Of a stretch of DNA of 5,202 nucleotides, positions 1-5,202 are shown piece by piece. Every line of letters starts with the position of its first letter. The stretch's first letter is position 1. This DNA is from Candidatus Propionivibrio dominans (GTDB taxonomy: Bacteria > Pseudomonadota > Gammaproteobacteria > Burkholderiales > Rhodocyclaceae): the NCBI GenBank assembly GCA_016709335.1, contig JADJNC010000055.1:1-5202 (forward strand), written 5' to 3'. Under the pieces are notes generated by a model. The model did no database searches, was not told where the DNA came from, and worked only from the letters and a program-made list of their open reading frames with translations. A program made the position numbers and the translations under genes.

Positions 1-1157
1 TCCGTCACGTCGCCAGTGATTTCGCCAATCGTCACCCGGTCGCCGACCTTGAAGGCACGCCGGTAGGTGATCATCAATCCGCAATGATGTTGGCGATGGC
101 CGATGAAGACCCCAGCGAGACCACCACACCGGCAGCAGGGTAACGCCCTGAAGGCCGCCGAATCCGAGCCCGATATAGGGGAAAGACACGATCACGGCGA
201 AAATCAGCACGGCAAAGCGCGCAATCCTGTAGGTTGGCCGCGCCCAGTCGGTTTTCGAACGAGGCGAAGGTGACCCGAACCCCGCGCCACGGCGTCGAAG
301 AAAAGACGGATCAGGCGCAGTAAGAAGCGGACGACGAGCGCCAGGACGACGAGAAAGACCAGGTCGGGATGTAGCCGATTAATCCGTGGCCCATGATTTT
401 CGATGGACGGAGCACGATTTCTCCAAGGCGGTTGGCGAACTCGCGCGTCCACGGAAACCTGCTCAACACGAAGTCCAGGTAGGCAAAAGCGGCGGCCAGA
501 ATCGCCAGAATACGCAGCGCCGATAACGCTGCGCGCAGAACGATCCAGATGCTCTCTGCCCGAACGATCTGGAACGACTGAATGCCCACAGTATGGATGC
601 GCTGGCTGAAAAAACTCTCCAGCAGAGGATTGAGTCGACGCGACATCCAGATCACCAGCGCCAGTGCCATCGTCAAAATCCCCGTACCCCCTGCGGCTTC
701 AAGGCCCCGTTTCAGGTACCGGGCTGCGCTCACGGCGGTAGTCCGCAATCGCCGTACCGATCCGCGTACTGTTCATGAGGCCGAGGGTCTGGCGCTCCAC
801 CTGCTCGATACGTGCATCCGCATCGAACAGCACCATCACTCGTTCGTTCCCGACCATGATCGAAGAATAGCCGTCATCTTCCAGCACACGAATCGATCCG
901 GTCATTGCGCCTGAGTCCTCGGCGATCCGCTCGATGCGCTCAGCAATGGCCGCAGCACGTTCCTTGGCGGGAAAGCTGGTGACTCACGCACGCGAACAGA
1001 CGCGGCCGTCGACGACGACCGGCGCCGTGCTGATTTCGGCATCCGGATGGACGTCGCTCGGCAGGTTATCCGCGCTTAACGCCGCTGCGATCGCATGGCT
1101 GGCGGTTAGGGTCAGCACCAGAAAAAGCAGAAACATTCGAATCTCGTTGTTAATCAT
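1..1157 (-). pseudogene. MscS-family mechanosensitive ion channel, frameshifted, 3' end outside window
   Basis: Proteins of this family are inner-membrane channels that open under membrane tension and release solutes during hypo-osmotic shock. Reading leftward from ATG at 1157, the first residues are a signal peptide (MFLLFLVLTLTASHAIAA), followed by an extracytoplasmic region (VVVDGRV, then FPAKERAAAIAERIERIAED) and about five hydrophobic segments: near 690-655, 560-470, 370-300, 230-170 and 135-85. The last is followed by AN-II-(A)-GLMITYRRAFKVGDRV and TIGEITGDV, the pore-helix to beta-domain junction typical of MscS. The frame changes near 980-998, 721, 371, 273, 250, 132 and 84; each can be repaired by one or a few bases, giving one continuous MscS-like protein. 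The C-terminal half of the beta domain lies beyond position 1. A weak GGTGAG precedes the start. Family assignment is confident. Whether the gene is truly dead or mis-sequenced is open. Confidence 0.85.
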
Positions 1158-1310
1158 CTTCTCACCATTCCATAACAAAACCCGATTAGCCACCCGGCTC
1201 AGCCGTCATTTCGGGGCCGTGGAGCAGAACCTGAATCACCACTGTATCCCTTCATACTTCTTGAATGTAATGCGGCAAATTCATTCCCGCGCGGCGCTGC
1301 CCGGGCCTTA

Positions 1311-1598
1311 CTACGGAGAGGGCTTGCGGCTGGCTCGTTGTTGCCGGTGTCGCGACAGGATATCTGCACGCAGCGTGTTGTAACGCGAAACAAAATCGAC
1401 CAGCACGCTGGCCAGTCGCAGGTCGAAGATACCCGAGATGGCCGGGTCGGGGCAGTGTAACCGTCAATTTGCTCGGCGAATACCGGCCATACAAATGGCC
1501 TAATGTACGTCCTGACTGTTGAATTTGGATCGTTACTGACCGGCGGCCTGGCCGATTGTACGTATTCGCTCCTGCGCCGCAAAGCGGCCCTGGTATAG
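1311..1598 (-). pseudogene. 3' part of an unrecognised ~120-codon gene split by the insertion sequence
   Basis: I do not recognise this family. Reading leftward from the insertion-sequence junction, the frame continues from the upstream part (2884-2966) as QGRFAAQERIRTIGQAAG. It hits TAA at 1533-1535 unless one indel is allowed near 1535-1545. It then runs in another frame through RPFVWPVFAEQIDGYTA, changes frame again at the GGGG run 1449-1452, and ends as DPAISGIFDLRLASVLVDF, SRYNTLRADILSRHRQQ and a basic tail, stopping at TAG 1311-1313. The composition (amphipathic, charged, no membrane helix) looks like a real soluble protein, and the two frame changes are one-base events like those in the neighbouring genes. 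The stop lies 153 bp before the MscS start on the same strand, so the two could have shared a transcript. Function unknown. Confidence 0.4.
1591..1598. repeat. Target-site duplication, left copy (TGGTATAG)
   Basis: This 8-bp sequence abuts the left terminal inverted repeat and recurs in the same orientation at 2884-2891 directly after the right repeat. ISAs1-family elements are known to duplicate about 8-10 bp of target. The two following bases AC also match (10-bp TGGTATAGAC in both places), but on the left they belong to the inverted repeat, so 8 bp is the best reading. Confidence 0.85.
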
Positions 1599-1625
1599 AC
1601 ACGGCAATCGCTTACGCAGAAGTCA
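1599..1625. repeat. ISAs1-family terminal inverted repeat, left in window (transposase 3' side)
   Basis: The sequence begins ACACGGCAATCGCTTACGCA and ends GAAGTCA. It matches the reverse complement of 2857-2883 at 26 of 27 positions, the mismatch being at 1621. The outer 22 bases are identical, as expected for transposase-binding ends of an active element. Confidence 0.93.
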
Positions 1626-1640
1626 TAAGCTGGGGCGAAT

Positions 1641-2762
1641 TCATTGACGAGGTGTGAGCCCGAGAAGAGAAACGCGGTAGTCTGGGCGACGATCGGCGAG
1701 TTTGCGGCGGCGGCGTAGGCTGCGCTCAGGATGGAGTGTGTCATTGCGCAAGGCGGAGAGCGCAAACTTGCGGATGGCTGACAAGTTGCGCGCGGCATGG
1801 CCTTTCCTCACCCGGCAGTGATCTTCGCGAAACGTCACGTCAAGGACCCAATGCATGGCCTCAACACCCCAGTGAGCCCGGGCGGCGTGCGCAAACTGCT
1901 CAACCGTTTTTACCCCGGAACTGACAATGAAGTAGCGACGCTCGACACTGATCTTGTCTTTGATCTCCTGTTCAGACTCGATCATGCCGACGGCGCCCAG
2001 TTTCTTCCAGGCCTCTCGTATGGGTTGGTCCATCCAGGACACGTCGGCAATCCAAACGGCCCGCCGTGTTTCGAGGCGACCATGGTCCTTGTCGACCCAG
2101 ACTCGCTTTTGCACATCGATGTTGCGAAAGTCAAACGCCTCGGCGGTCGCGAAGAACTCAACGACGGCCTCTGACAGATTCTTCTGGTTGTCCTTCACCG
2201 CCAAGACGTAATCCCCTCCTTGAGCAACGATTTTCTCGGCAACCTCCGTCTGGCACCCCAAGGCGTCCAGGGTGACGATACATCCCTTGAGTACCAAGGT
2301 TTCCAGCAGAGCCTTGATGGCCGCCAGTTCATTGCCCTTGCCGGCCGATCCCTCTTGTCCCAGTGATACGCCAAGTTCTGTCGCGTAGGCGCTGACCATG
2401 TGCAACGCCGTATTCGGCCCATCCTTCGATCCACGCACCGTCTTGCCATCGAACGCCACGACCCCTTTGGCCACGCCAACCAGGCTGGCAATCCACTGCC
2501 GAAAGCAGTTCTCGAATACCTTGGCATCCAGGATCCGAAACACTTCGCCAAACGTGTCGTGAGAGGGCGTGCCTTTCGCCAGAACCAGGAAGGTCTTCAG
2601 CCACCCTTCCTCTTCTTCGCACCAGTCCGCGACATCGACCCAGTCGTCACAGTCGCACAGTACCGCGCATATGGTCATGACGATCATTTCCTTCAGATCG
2701 TACCGCACCGCCGGCCCCCGACGGTGATCCTTGACCTGCGCAAACGCCTCCATTAGTGTCAT
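1641..2762 (-). CDS. ISAs1-family DDE transposase
   Basis: This 373-residue protein cuts and rejoins the element's DNA ends and resembles the H-repeat-associated proteins of enterobacteria, which are of similar length. The N-terminus (residues 1-60) has the usual DHRRGPAVRYDLKEMIVMTI followed by CAVLCDCDDW, then GTPSHDTF near 64-71. The DDE catalytic set is visible: D105 in AFDGKTVRGS, D166 in VTLDALGCQ, and E301 in HWGVEAMHWVLDVTFREDHC. DYVLAVKDNQ (184-193) and DHGRLETRR (226-234) are further family blocks. The C-terminus ends naturally with SLRRRRKLADRRPDYRVSLL, so it is full length. ATG at 2762 is preceded by GGGGG with 6-base spacing; a second in-frame ATG lies three codons later. No frameshift or stop is present, unlike every other gene in the window. 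Confidence 0.95.
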   Translation of the reverse strand: MTLMEAFAQVKDHRRGPAVRYDLKEMIVMTICAVLCDCDDWVDVADWCEEEEGWLKTFLVLAKGTPSHDTFGEVFRILDAKVFENCFRQWIASLVGVAKGVVAFDGKTVRGSKDGPNTALHMVSAYATELGVSLGQEGSAGKGNELAAIKALLETLVLKGCIVTLDALGCQTEVAEKIVAQGGDYVLAVKDNQKNLSEAVVEFFATAEAFDFRNIDVQKRVWVDKDHGRLETRRAVWIADVSWMDQPIREAWKKLGAVGMIESEQEIKDKISVERRYFIVSSGVKTVEQFAHAARAHWGVEAMHWVLDVTFREDHCRVRKGHAARNLSAIRKFALSALRNDTLHPERSLRRRRKLADRRPDYRVSLLGLTPRQ

Positions 2763-2772
2763 CTTCGACCCC

Positions 2773-2784
2773 CGATAAAAATCG
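2773..2784. promoter_or_regulatory. Small palindrome CGAT-AAAA-ATCG upstream of the transposase start
   Basis: A perfect 4-bp-arm inverted repeat lies 11 bases before the transposase start and overlaps the end of the GGGGG ribosome-binding stretch. It could influence translation or bind a regulator, but a repeat this short can arise by chance. I report the structure only and claim no function. Confidence 0.2.
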
Positions 2785-2856
2785 AGAGGGAGTATTTTGC
2801 CGCTGCCTTAAGCCCATGTCATAACCCTTGATCTGGAACGAATTTTTCCTCAGGTT

Positions 2857-2883
2857 TGACATCTGCGTAAGCGATTGCCGTGT
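2857..2883. repeat. ISAs1-family terminal inverted repeat, right in window (transposase 5' side)
   Basis: The sequence begins TGACATCTGCGTAAGCGATT and ends GCCGTGT. It is the inverted partner of 1599-1625, with one mismatch at 2861. The 94 bp between it and the transposase start should hold the transposase promoter, but I could not identify convincing promoter hexamers. Confidence 0.93.
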
Positions 2884-2891
2884 TGGTATAG
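2884..2891. repeat. Target-site duplication, right copy (TGGTATAG)
   Basis: This is an exact direct copy of 1591-1598, immediately outside the right terminal repeat. Joining the flanks with a single copy restores an open frame of 46 codons across the site (GTG at 2966 to TAA at 1533), supporting this as the original target. Confidence 0.85.
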
Positions 2892-2966
2892 ACTGTTCAA
2901 TTCGTATGACGGCTTCGCGGAATTTGGTGAAATCTCACTCCGGCCATCAGCCGTCGCTGAAGTCAC
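2884..2966 (-). pseudogene. 5' part of the unrecognised gene split by the insertion sequence
   Basis: GTG at 2964-2966 follows an AGGAAG stretch six bases upstream, a plausible ribosome-binding site. The first 25 codons read VTSATADGRSEISPNSAKPS then YELNS. Codons 26-28 (CTA TAC CAG) contain the target site, and the frame continues on the far side of the element as QGRFAAQERIRTIG. The start is 18 bp after the stop of the small membrane ORF (2985-3131), so the two look like an operon pair. The insertion separates the start from more than three quarters of the gene. Function is unknown and the start codon is inferred. Confidence 0.4.
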
Positions 2967-2984
2967 GGGCAGCTTCCTGGCTTC

Positions 2985-3131
2985 TCACTTAGCCATGGTC
3001 GCGCGGTGCGATGTAGTCGCGAGATGGCCAGCAACTTGAAGTAGCATCCACAGATAGGCGCCGCTGAGGACTATTGCGACGAGTGCACGGCTGAGACCGT
3101 CCGCGGTCAGCTAGCGAGTCACGCGTGCCAC
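2985..3131 (-). pseudogene. Possible tiny single-helix membrane protein gene with in-frame amber codon
   Basis: From GTG at 3131 to TGA at 2985-2987 there are 48 codons with one internal TAG at codon 7 (3111-3113). After the TAG the product has one clear membrane helix (LSRALVAIVLSGAYLWMLLQ, then VAGHLATTSH) and a short basic end. If the TAG were TGG, the peptide would read VTRWLTADG ahead of the helix, a natural-looking amphipathic start. No strong ribosome-binding site precedes the GTG. It lies directly upstream of the insertion-split gene on the same strand. A hydrophobic run of this quality is suggestive but short, and I do not recognise a family. Confidence 0.35.
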
Positions 3132-3263
3132 CGCAGGCCTGAAAGTTGAACTCAGTTGCCGCCAACGGTGGTTCCTGCCACCTGGAATGCGGGTCGCCAC
3201 GAGCAGCCGTTTCGAGGCATCCCTGCTAGAATCAAAGTCAACCAAACATGAACAACTGAGCCC
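3132..3263. other. Divergent intergenic region
   Basis: This is the gap between the leftward small membrane ORF and the rightward DUF4239 gene. I see no gene on either strand. Apart from the extended -10 candidate near its right end, nothing stands out. Any minus-strand promoter for the small genes should also lie here, but none is obvious. Confidence 0.5.
3224..3232 (+). promoter_or_regulatory. Candidate extended -10 promoter (TGCTAGAAT) for the DUF4239 gene
   Basis: TGC-TAGAAT matches the TGn plus TAnnnT extended -10 pattern of sigma-70 promoters, which can work with a poor -35; no good -35 is visible at 17 bp. Transcription would start about 25 bases before the ATG at 3264. The match is short and could be chance. 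Confidence 0.3.
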
Positions 3264-4120
3264 ATGACAGAACTGATGTATGACATCAACAGCGGAGCGA
3301 TCGCTGGCGTTCTTTTCGGCTCAATGCTGCTGGCTATCGAGATCGGCCTGCGCGTCGGCTTTAGCGCCAAGAATTCAGCGACTGAGGTGTCCAGATCGCA
3401 CGTCAGTGCGATTCAGTCCTCCATCCTCGGCATACTCGCTCTGCTCCTTGGACTTACCTTCTCCCCTGTCGTTGCAACGCTTCGACAGCCGCAGCGAGGC
3501 TGTCGGAACCGAAGCCAATGCCATTGGCACCGCATACCTTCGCGCGCAACTGCTTCGCTTCGTTGCGCGATGACGCGCAAGTCGCGTTGCGCGAGTATCT
3601 TGAACTCCGCGTCCAGGCGAGCGCCGTTTCCGGCATCGAGCGAGCGGAGCGGGAGGAGTTGCTGACGAAGACCGCGCGCAGTCAAACCACGCTCTGGGGC
3701 TTTGCCCGAAGGGCGGCCGAAGCGAACCCGAACCCGAACCCCGTGACGTCAGGCCTCTTCATCCAGTCTCTGAATGAAGTCTTCGATGCGTTCGGCAGAC
3801 GTGTCGCCGCGCTTGACCGGCACGTGCCGGAAATGGTGCTGTTGCTGCTGTATGTGACATTCGTGATGGCCGGTGCGATCGTAGGCTTCGCTTCGGGCGC
3901 GGGTGGACATCGGCCGTCGATGGCCAGCTACATAATGATTGTGCTGATGGTTGTGCTCGTGTTCATCATTCTCGATCTTGACCGCCCGCGGCGAGGAGTC
4001 ATCGAGGTGAGCCAGAAGAGTTTGTACGATCTGCAAGCTGCCATCAAGGGGGAAGCCAAGGCGCTCGGCACGCAGCCGCCCGCAAACACCTCCGTCCCTG
4101 CAAGCACGGGGCAACGTTGA
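3264..4120 (+). pseudogene. DUF4239 (bestrophin-like domain) membrane protein, two +1 frameshifts
   Basis: This family of integral membrane proteins of about 250-290 residues has unproven function; profiles liken it to bestrophin anion channels. The first segment (3264-3464) gives INSGAIAGVLFGSMLLAIEI and SSILGILALLLGLTFS, two helices. One extra C in the run 3463-3466 shifts the frame to LSLQRFDSRSEAVGTEANAI (3466-3555). One extra base near 3553-3556 shifts it again to ASLRDDAQVALREYLELRVQ, which runs to the stop at 4118-4120. The third segment has two more helices (MVLLLLYVTFVMAGAIVG and YIMIVLMVVLVFIILDL) and the family hallmark DLDRPRRGVIEVSQ. Removing two bases yields exactly 284 residues, the right size. 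ATG 3264 has only a weak CTGAG upstream; ATG 3276 is an in-frame alternative. The damage may be sequencing error or recent decay. Confidence 0.85.
3724..3741 (+). repeat. Three tandem GAACCC hexamers
   Basis: Three exact copies of GAACCC lie inside the DUF4239 gene and encode NPNPNP in the soluble loop before the third membrane helix. The unit is a multiple of three, so copy-number change by slippage would keep the frame. Confidence 0.7.
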
Positions 4121-4569
4121 CCTGAAGCCGACGCAACGATTTCGCTGTCTCGATCCATGGCTGGCACCACGCCGGGCCGAGGTCGTGCTCAACTCTTCGT
4201 CATCAATCGTCCGCTTTCGGGCAACGTATGTGCAGGGGCGAACGGCAGGTGGGTCGATTCCGGAAGTAGCTTGAAGTACCAACCGGTCGTTCGAGCCAAC
4301 TCCCAGAGCTACGACCGCTGACCTGCCTGCCCATTGCTGCCGTTGGTGGCTCAGAGCCCCAATGACCGGATTGGCCGATGACCGGGGCTACTGAAAACCG
4401 AATGAAGCGGCGGGTTGCTGATCAGTTAACAGTCCTTCAACCCGCAATTGTTTTAATTTTCGCTATCGCCAACTTGGCCCAGAGTAAGCCTCCTGTATCT
4501 TGCCCCAAGGCCGCAAAACAAGGTGCAGGACTCCAGCGATTGGGCCTGTGCCCGCATCCGTAAGGTTGC
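4121..4569. other. Non-coding stretch, no gene supported
   Basis: Between the DUF4239 stop and the end of the recombinase gene, neither strand shows a protein I can support; the short frames here lack ribosome-binding sites and recognisable composition. The stretch contains a hairpin at 4410-4445, an ATGACCGG direct repeat (4362-4369 and 4378-4385), and a loose AGCCCC/GGGGCT inverted pair (4355-4360 and 4384-4389). It is also the downstream flank of the recombinase gene, where an attachment or recombination site could sit, but no partner copy is visible in the window. Confidence 0.5.
4410..4445. terminator. Hairpin GCGGGTTG...CAACCCGC followed by T-rich tract
   Basis: A perfect 8-bp inverted repeat (4410-4417 and 4438-4445) encloses a 20-base loop that itself contains the palindrome CTGATCAG (4418-4425) and GTTAAC (4425-4430). 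On the plus strand the stem is followed by AATTGTTTTAATTTT, so it could terminate rightward transcription, although it lies about 290 bp past the DUF4239 stop and the loop is long. It could equally be a protein-binding or recombination site. Confidence 0.35.
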
Positions 4570-5180
4570 CTAAATTTCTGTCCTTTCCGAAATTTCCAAT
4601 GCATCATCAACTTCGATACCAAGGTATCGGATGGTGCTTCCATCCGCGCATGACCAAGCAGCAGCTGAACGGCCTCAGATTTTTGTTCGCTTGTAGATCA
4701 ATGTCGCCTTGGTGCGCCGCATCGTATGCGTGCCATAAACCATAGAATCGAGGCCGATGGCCGAGACCCACTGGTGCATGATTCTGGCATATTGCCGCGT
4801 AGAAACATGAAGGAGGTCGCCAGTCGGCTGGTGAACAGGTACTGCTCCGGCTTCAGTTTGGCCTTCTCTATCCAGGCCGAAACGGCAGTCCTGGTGGGCT
4901 CCGTCAGTTCAAACTGCACAGGCTTTTGGGTCTTTCTAAACAATCATTGTGCGCGCGAAGATATGGTTCCCGTGTTGCGATGTCGCGAACACGCAGATTG
5001 ACGAGATCACAGCCGCGCAGCTTGCTGTCGATGGCGAGGTTGAACATCGCCAAGTCTCGGAATCTAGTGTGCGTTCTGAAGATGAATTCGGATCGCCCAG
5101 ATATCCTTGGGCTTGAGCGGCGGCTTCTGCCCAATCAGTTTGCCTTTGTTCCAGGGTTTCCGAGTTTGATTAGATTCCAT
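4570..5180 (-). pseudogene. Short tyrosine recombinase/integrase, catalytic domain only, multiply frameshifted
   Basis: Tyrosine recombinases cut and rejoin DNA at specific sites through a covalent tyrosine link. Reading leftward from ATG 5180 (AAGGAG upstream), the protein begins MESNQTRKPWNKGKLIGQKP and KPKDIWAIRIHLQ, continues as FRDLAMFNLAIDSKLRGCDL and VNLRVRDIA, then RKTQKPVQFELTEPTR, WIEKAKLKPEQYLF, STRQYARIMHQWVSAIGLD, YGTHTMRRTKATLIYKRTK, AVQLLLGHARM and IRYLGIEVDDALEIS, ending at TAG 4570-4572. The catalytic set is visible: R in KLRGCDL, HxxR in HTMRR (4714-4728), H in LLGHA (4650-4652), and the tyrosine in IRYLG (codon 4624-4626). Frame changes lie near 5065-5078, 4975, 4936, 4812, 4682, 4672 and 4638. 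At about 203 residues it lacks the usual N-terminal core-binding domain. The family match is from memory of common short proteobacterial integrases. Confidence 0.88.
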
Positions 5181-5186
5181 GTCAGA

Positions 5187-5192
5187 CTCCTT
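5187..5192 (-). promoter_or_regulatory. Ribosome-binding site AAGGAG of the recombinase gene
   Basis: Read on the minus strand, AAGGAG sits 6 bases before the ATG at 5180. It is a near-consensus Shine-Dalgarno sequence and settles the start of the recombinase, whose N-terminus also looks like that of related short integrases. Confidence 0.7.
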
Positions 5193-5202
5193 CGTGGTTG
5201 AT

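Larger units (their letters stand above)
1599..2883 (-). mobile_element. Complete ISAs1-family insertion sequence (1285 bp)
   Basis: The element is bounded by 27-bp terminal inverted repeats at 1599-1625 and 2857-2883 (26 of 27 matching) and flanked by 8-bp direct repeats. It carries one intact transposase reading leftward, which ends only 15 bp inside the left terminal repeat and starts 94 bp inside the right one. The size fits the roughly 1.2-1.35 kb usual for this family. Intact ends, matching target duplications and an undamaged transposase point to a recent insertion that may still be mobile. It interrupts a small minus-strand gene around codons 26-28. The element name cannot be given without a search of an insertion-sequence database. 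Confidence 0.93.

Noticed and set aside
934..1383. A 149-codon plus-strand frame.
   Set aside because: It is antisense to the MscS start region, which has a signal peptide and matches the family; the plus-strand product has no coherent composition.
1199..1798. A 199-codon minus-strand frame running from inside the transposase into the left flank.
   Set aside because: It crosses the end of the insertion sequence, so it cannot be an ancestral gene. Only the part left of 1591 keeps a piece of the split gene's sense.
1797..2756. Several open frames of 85-125 codons on the plus strand, and one of 118 codons in another minus-strand frame, inside the insertion sequence.
   Set aside because: They overlap the intact transposase, which has full family motifs; these frames lack any recognisable motif and reflect the GC-rich coding sequence.
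3460..3560. Programmed ribosomal frameshifting in the DUF4239 gene.
   Set aside because: There is no slippery heptamer or clear downstream structure, two shifts would be needed, and neighbouring genes show the same random one-base changes.
3749..4282. A 177-codon minus-strand frame.
   Set aside because: It is antisense to the DUF4239 gene; the histidine-rich stretch arises from the opposite-strand reading of membrane-helix codons.
4410..4445. Integron attC recombination site.
   Set aside because: The arms do not fit the GTTRRRY/RYYYAAC core pattern, and the nearby recombinase shows no sign of being an integron integrase.
1..5202. CRISPR array, tRNA or rRNA genes, replication origin iterons.
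   Set aside because: I read both strands and found no regularly spaced repeats, no tRNA-like cloverleaf with a T-loop, and no ribosomal RNA signature.

Overview
This is a fairly GC-rich window with proteobacterial-looking genes. The protein families and codon style suggest a beta- or gammaproteobacterium, possibly Burkholderiales; that placement is an inference. It looks like an accessory or degenerating region: one perfectly intact insertion sequence lies among genes that are each broken by several single-base indels.

Layout. (1) Positions 1-1157, minus strand: an MscS-type mechanosensitive channel gene whose 3' end lies beyond the window. It has a signal peptide, an N-terminal extracytoplasmic region, about five membrane helices and the start of the MscS beta domain, but at least seven frame changes break it. 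(2) Positions 1311-2966, minus strand: a gene of about 120 codons that I do not recognise, split by the insertion sequence. Removing the element and one copy of its 8-bp target duplication restores an uninterrupted reading frame across the junction. (3) Positions 1599-2883: a complete ISAs1-family element of 1285 bp with 27-bp terminal inverted repeats (26 of 27 matching), 8-bp direct repeats TGGTATAG on both sides, and an intact 373-codon DDE transposase on the minus strand. (4) Positions 2985-3131, minus strand: a possible very small single-helix membrane protein gene with an in-frame amber codon, just upstream of the split gene. (5) Positions 3264-4120, plus strand: a DUF4239 (bestrophin-like) membrane protein gene with two +1 frameshifts. 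(6) Positions 4121-4569: no convincing gene, one clear hairpin. (7) Positions 4570-5180, minus strand: a tyrosine recombinase of about 200 residues that is essentially only a catalytic domain, with about seven indels, although all visible catalytic motifs survive.

How it fits together. The recombinase and the insertion sequence mark this as a mobile-element neighbourhood. MscS and DUF4239 proteins are both membrane proteins (one a known channel family, the other channel-like by profile name), but nothing in the sequence ties them into one pathway. The most striking property is the contrast between an error-free insertion sequence and indel-riddled neighbours. Either the neighbours decayed before a recent transposition, or the assembly carries homopolymer errors that were corrected only in the multi-copy element. 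The sequence alone cannot decide fully, but the type of damage (mostly one-base changes in short runs, protein sense otherwise kept) leans toward sequencing error or very recent decay. I do not see a convincing undescribed multi-gene system here.
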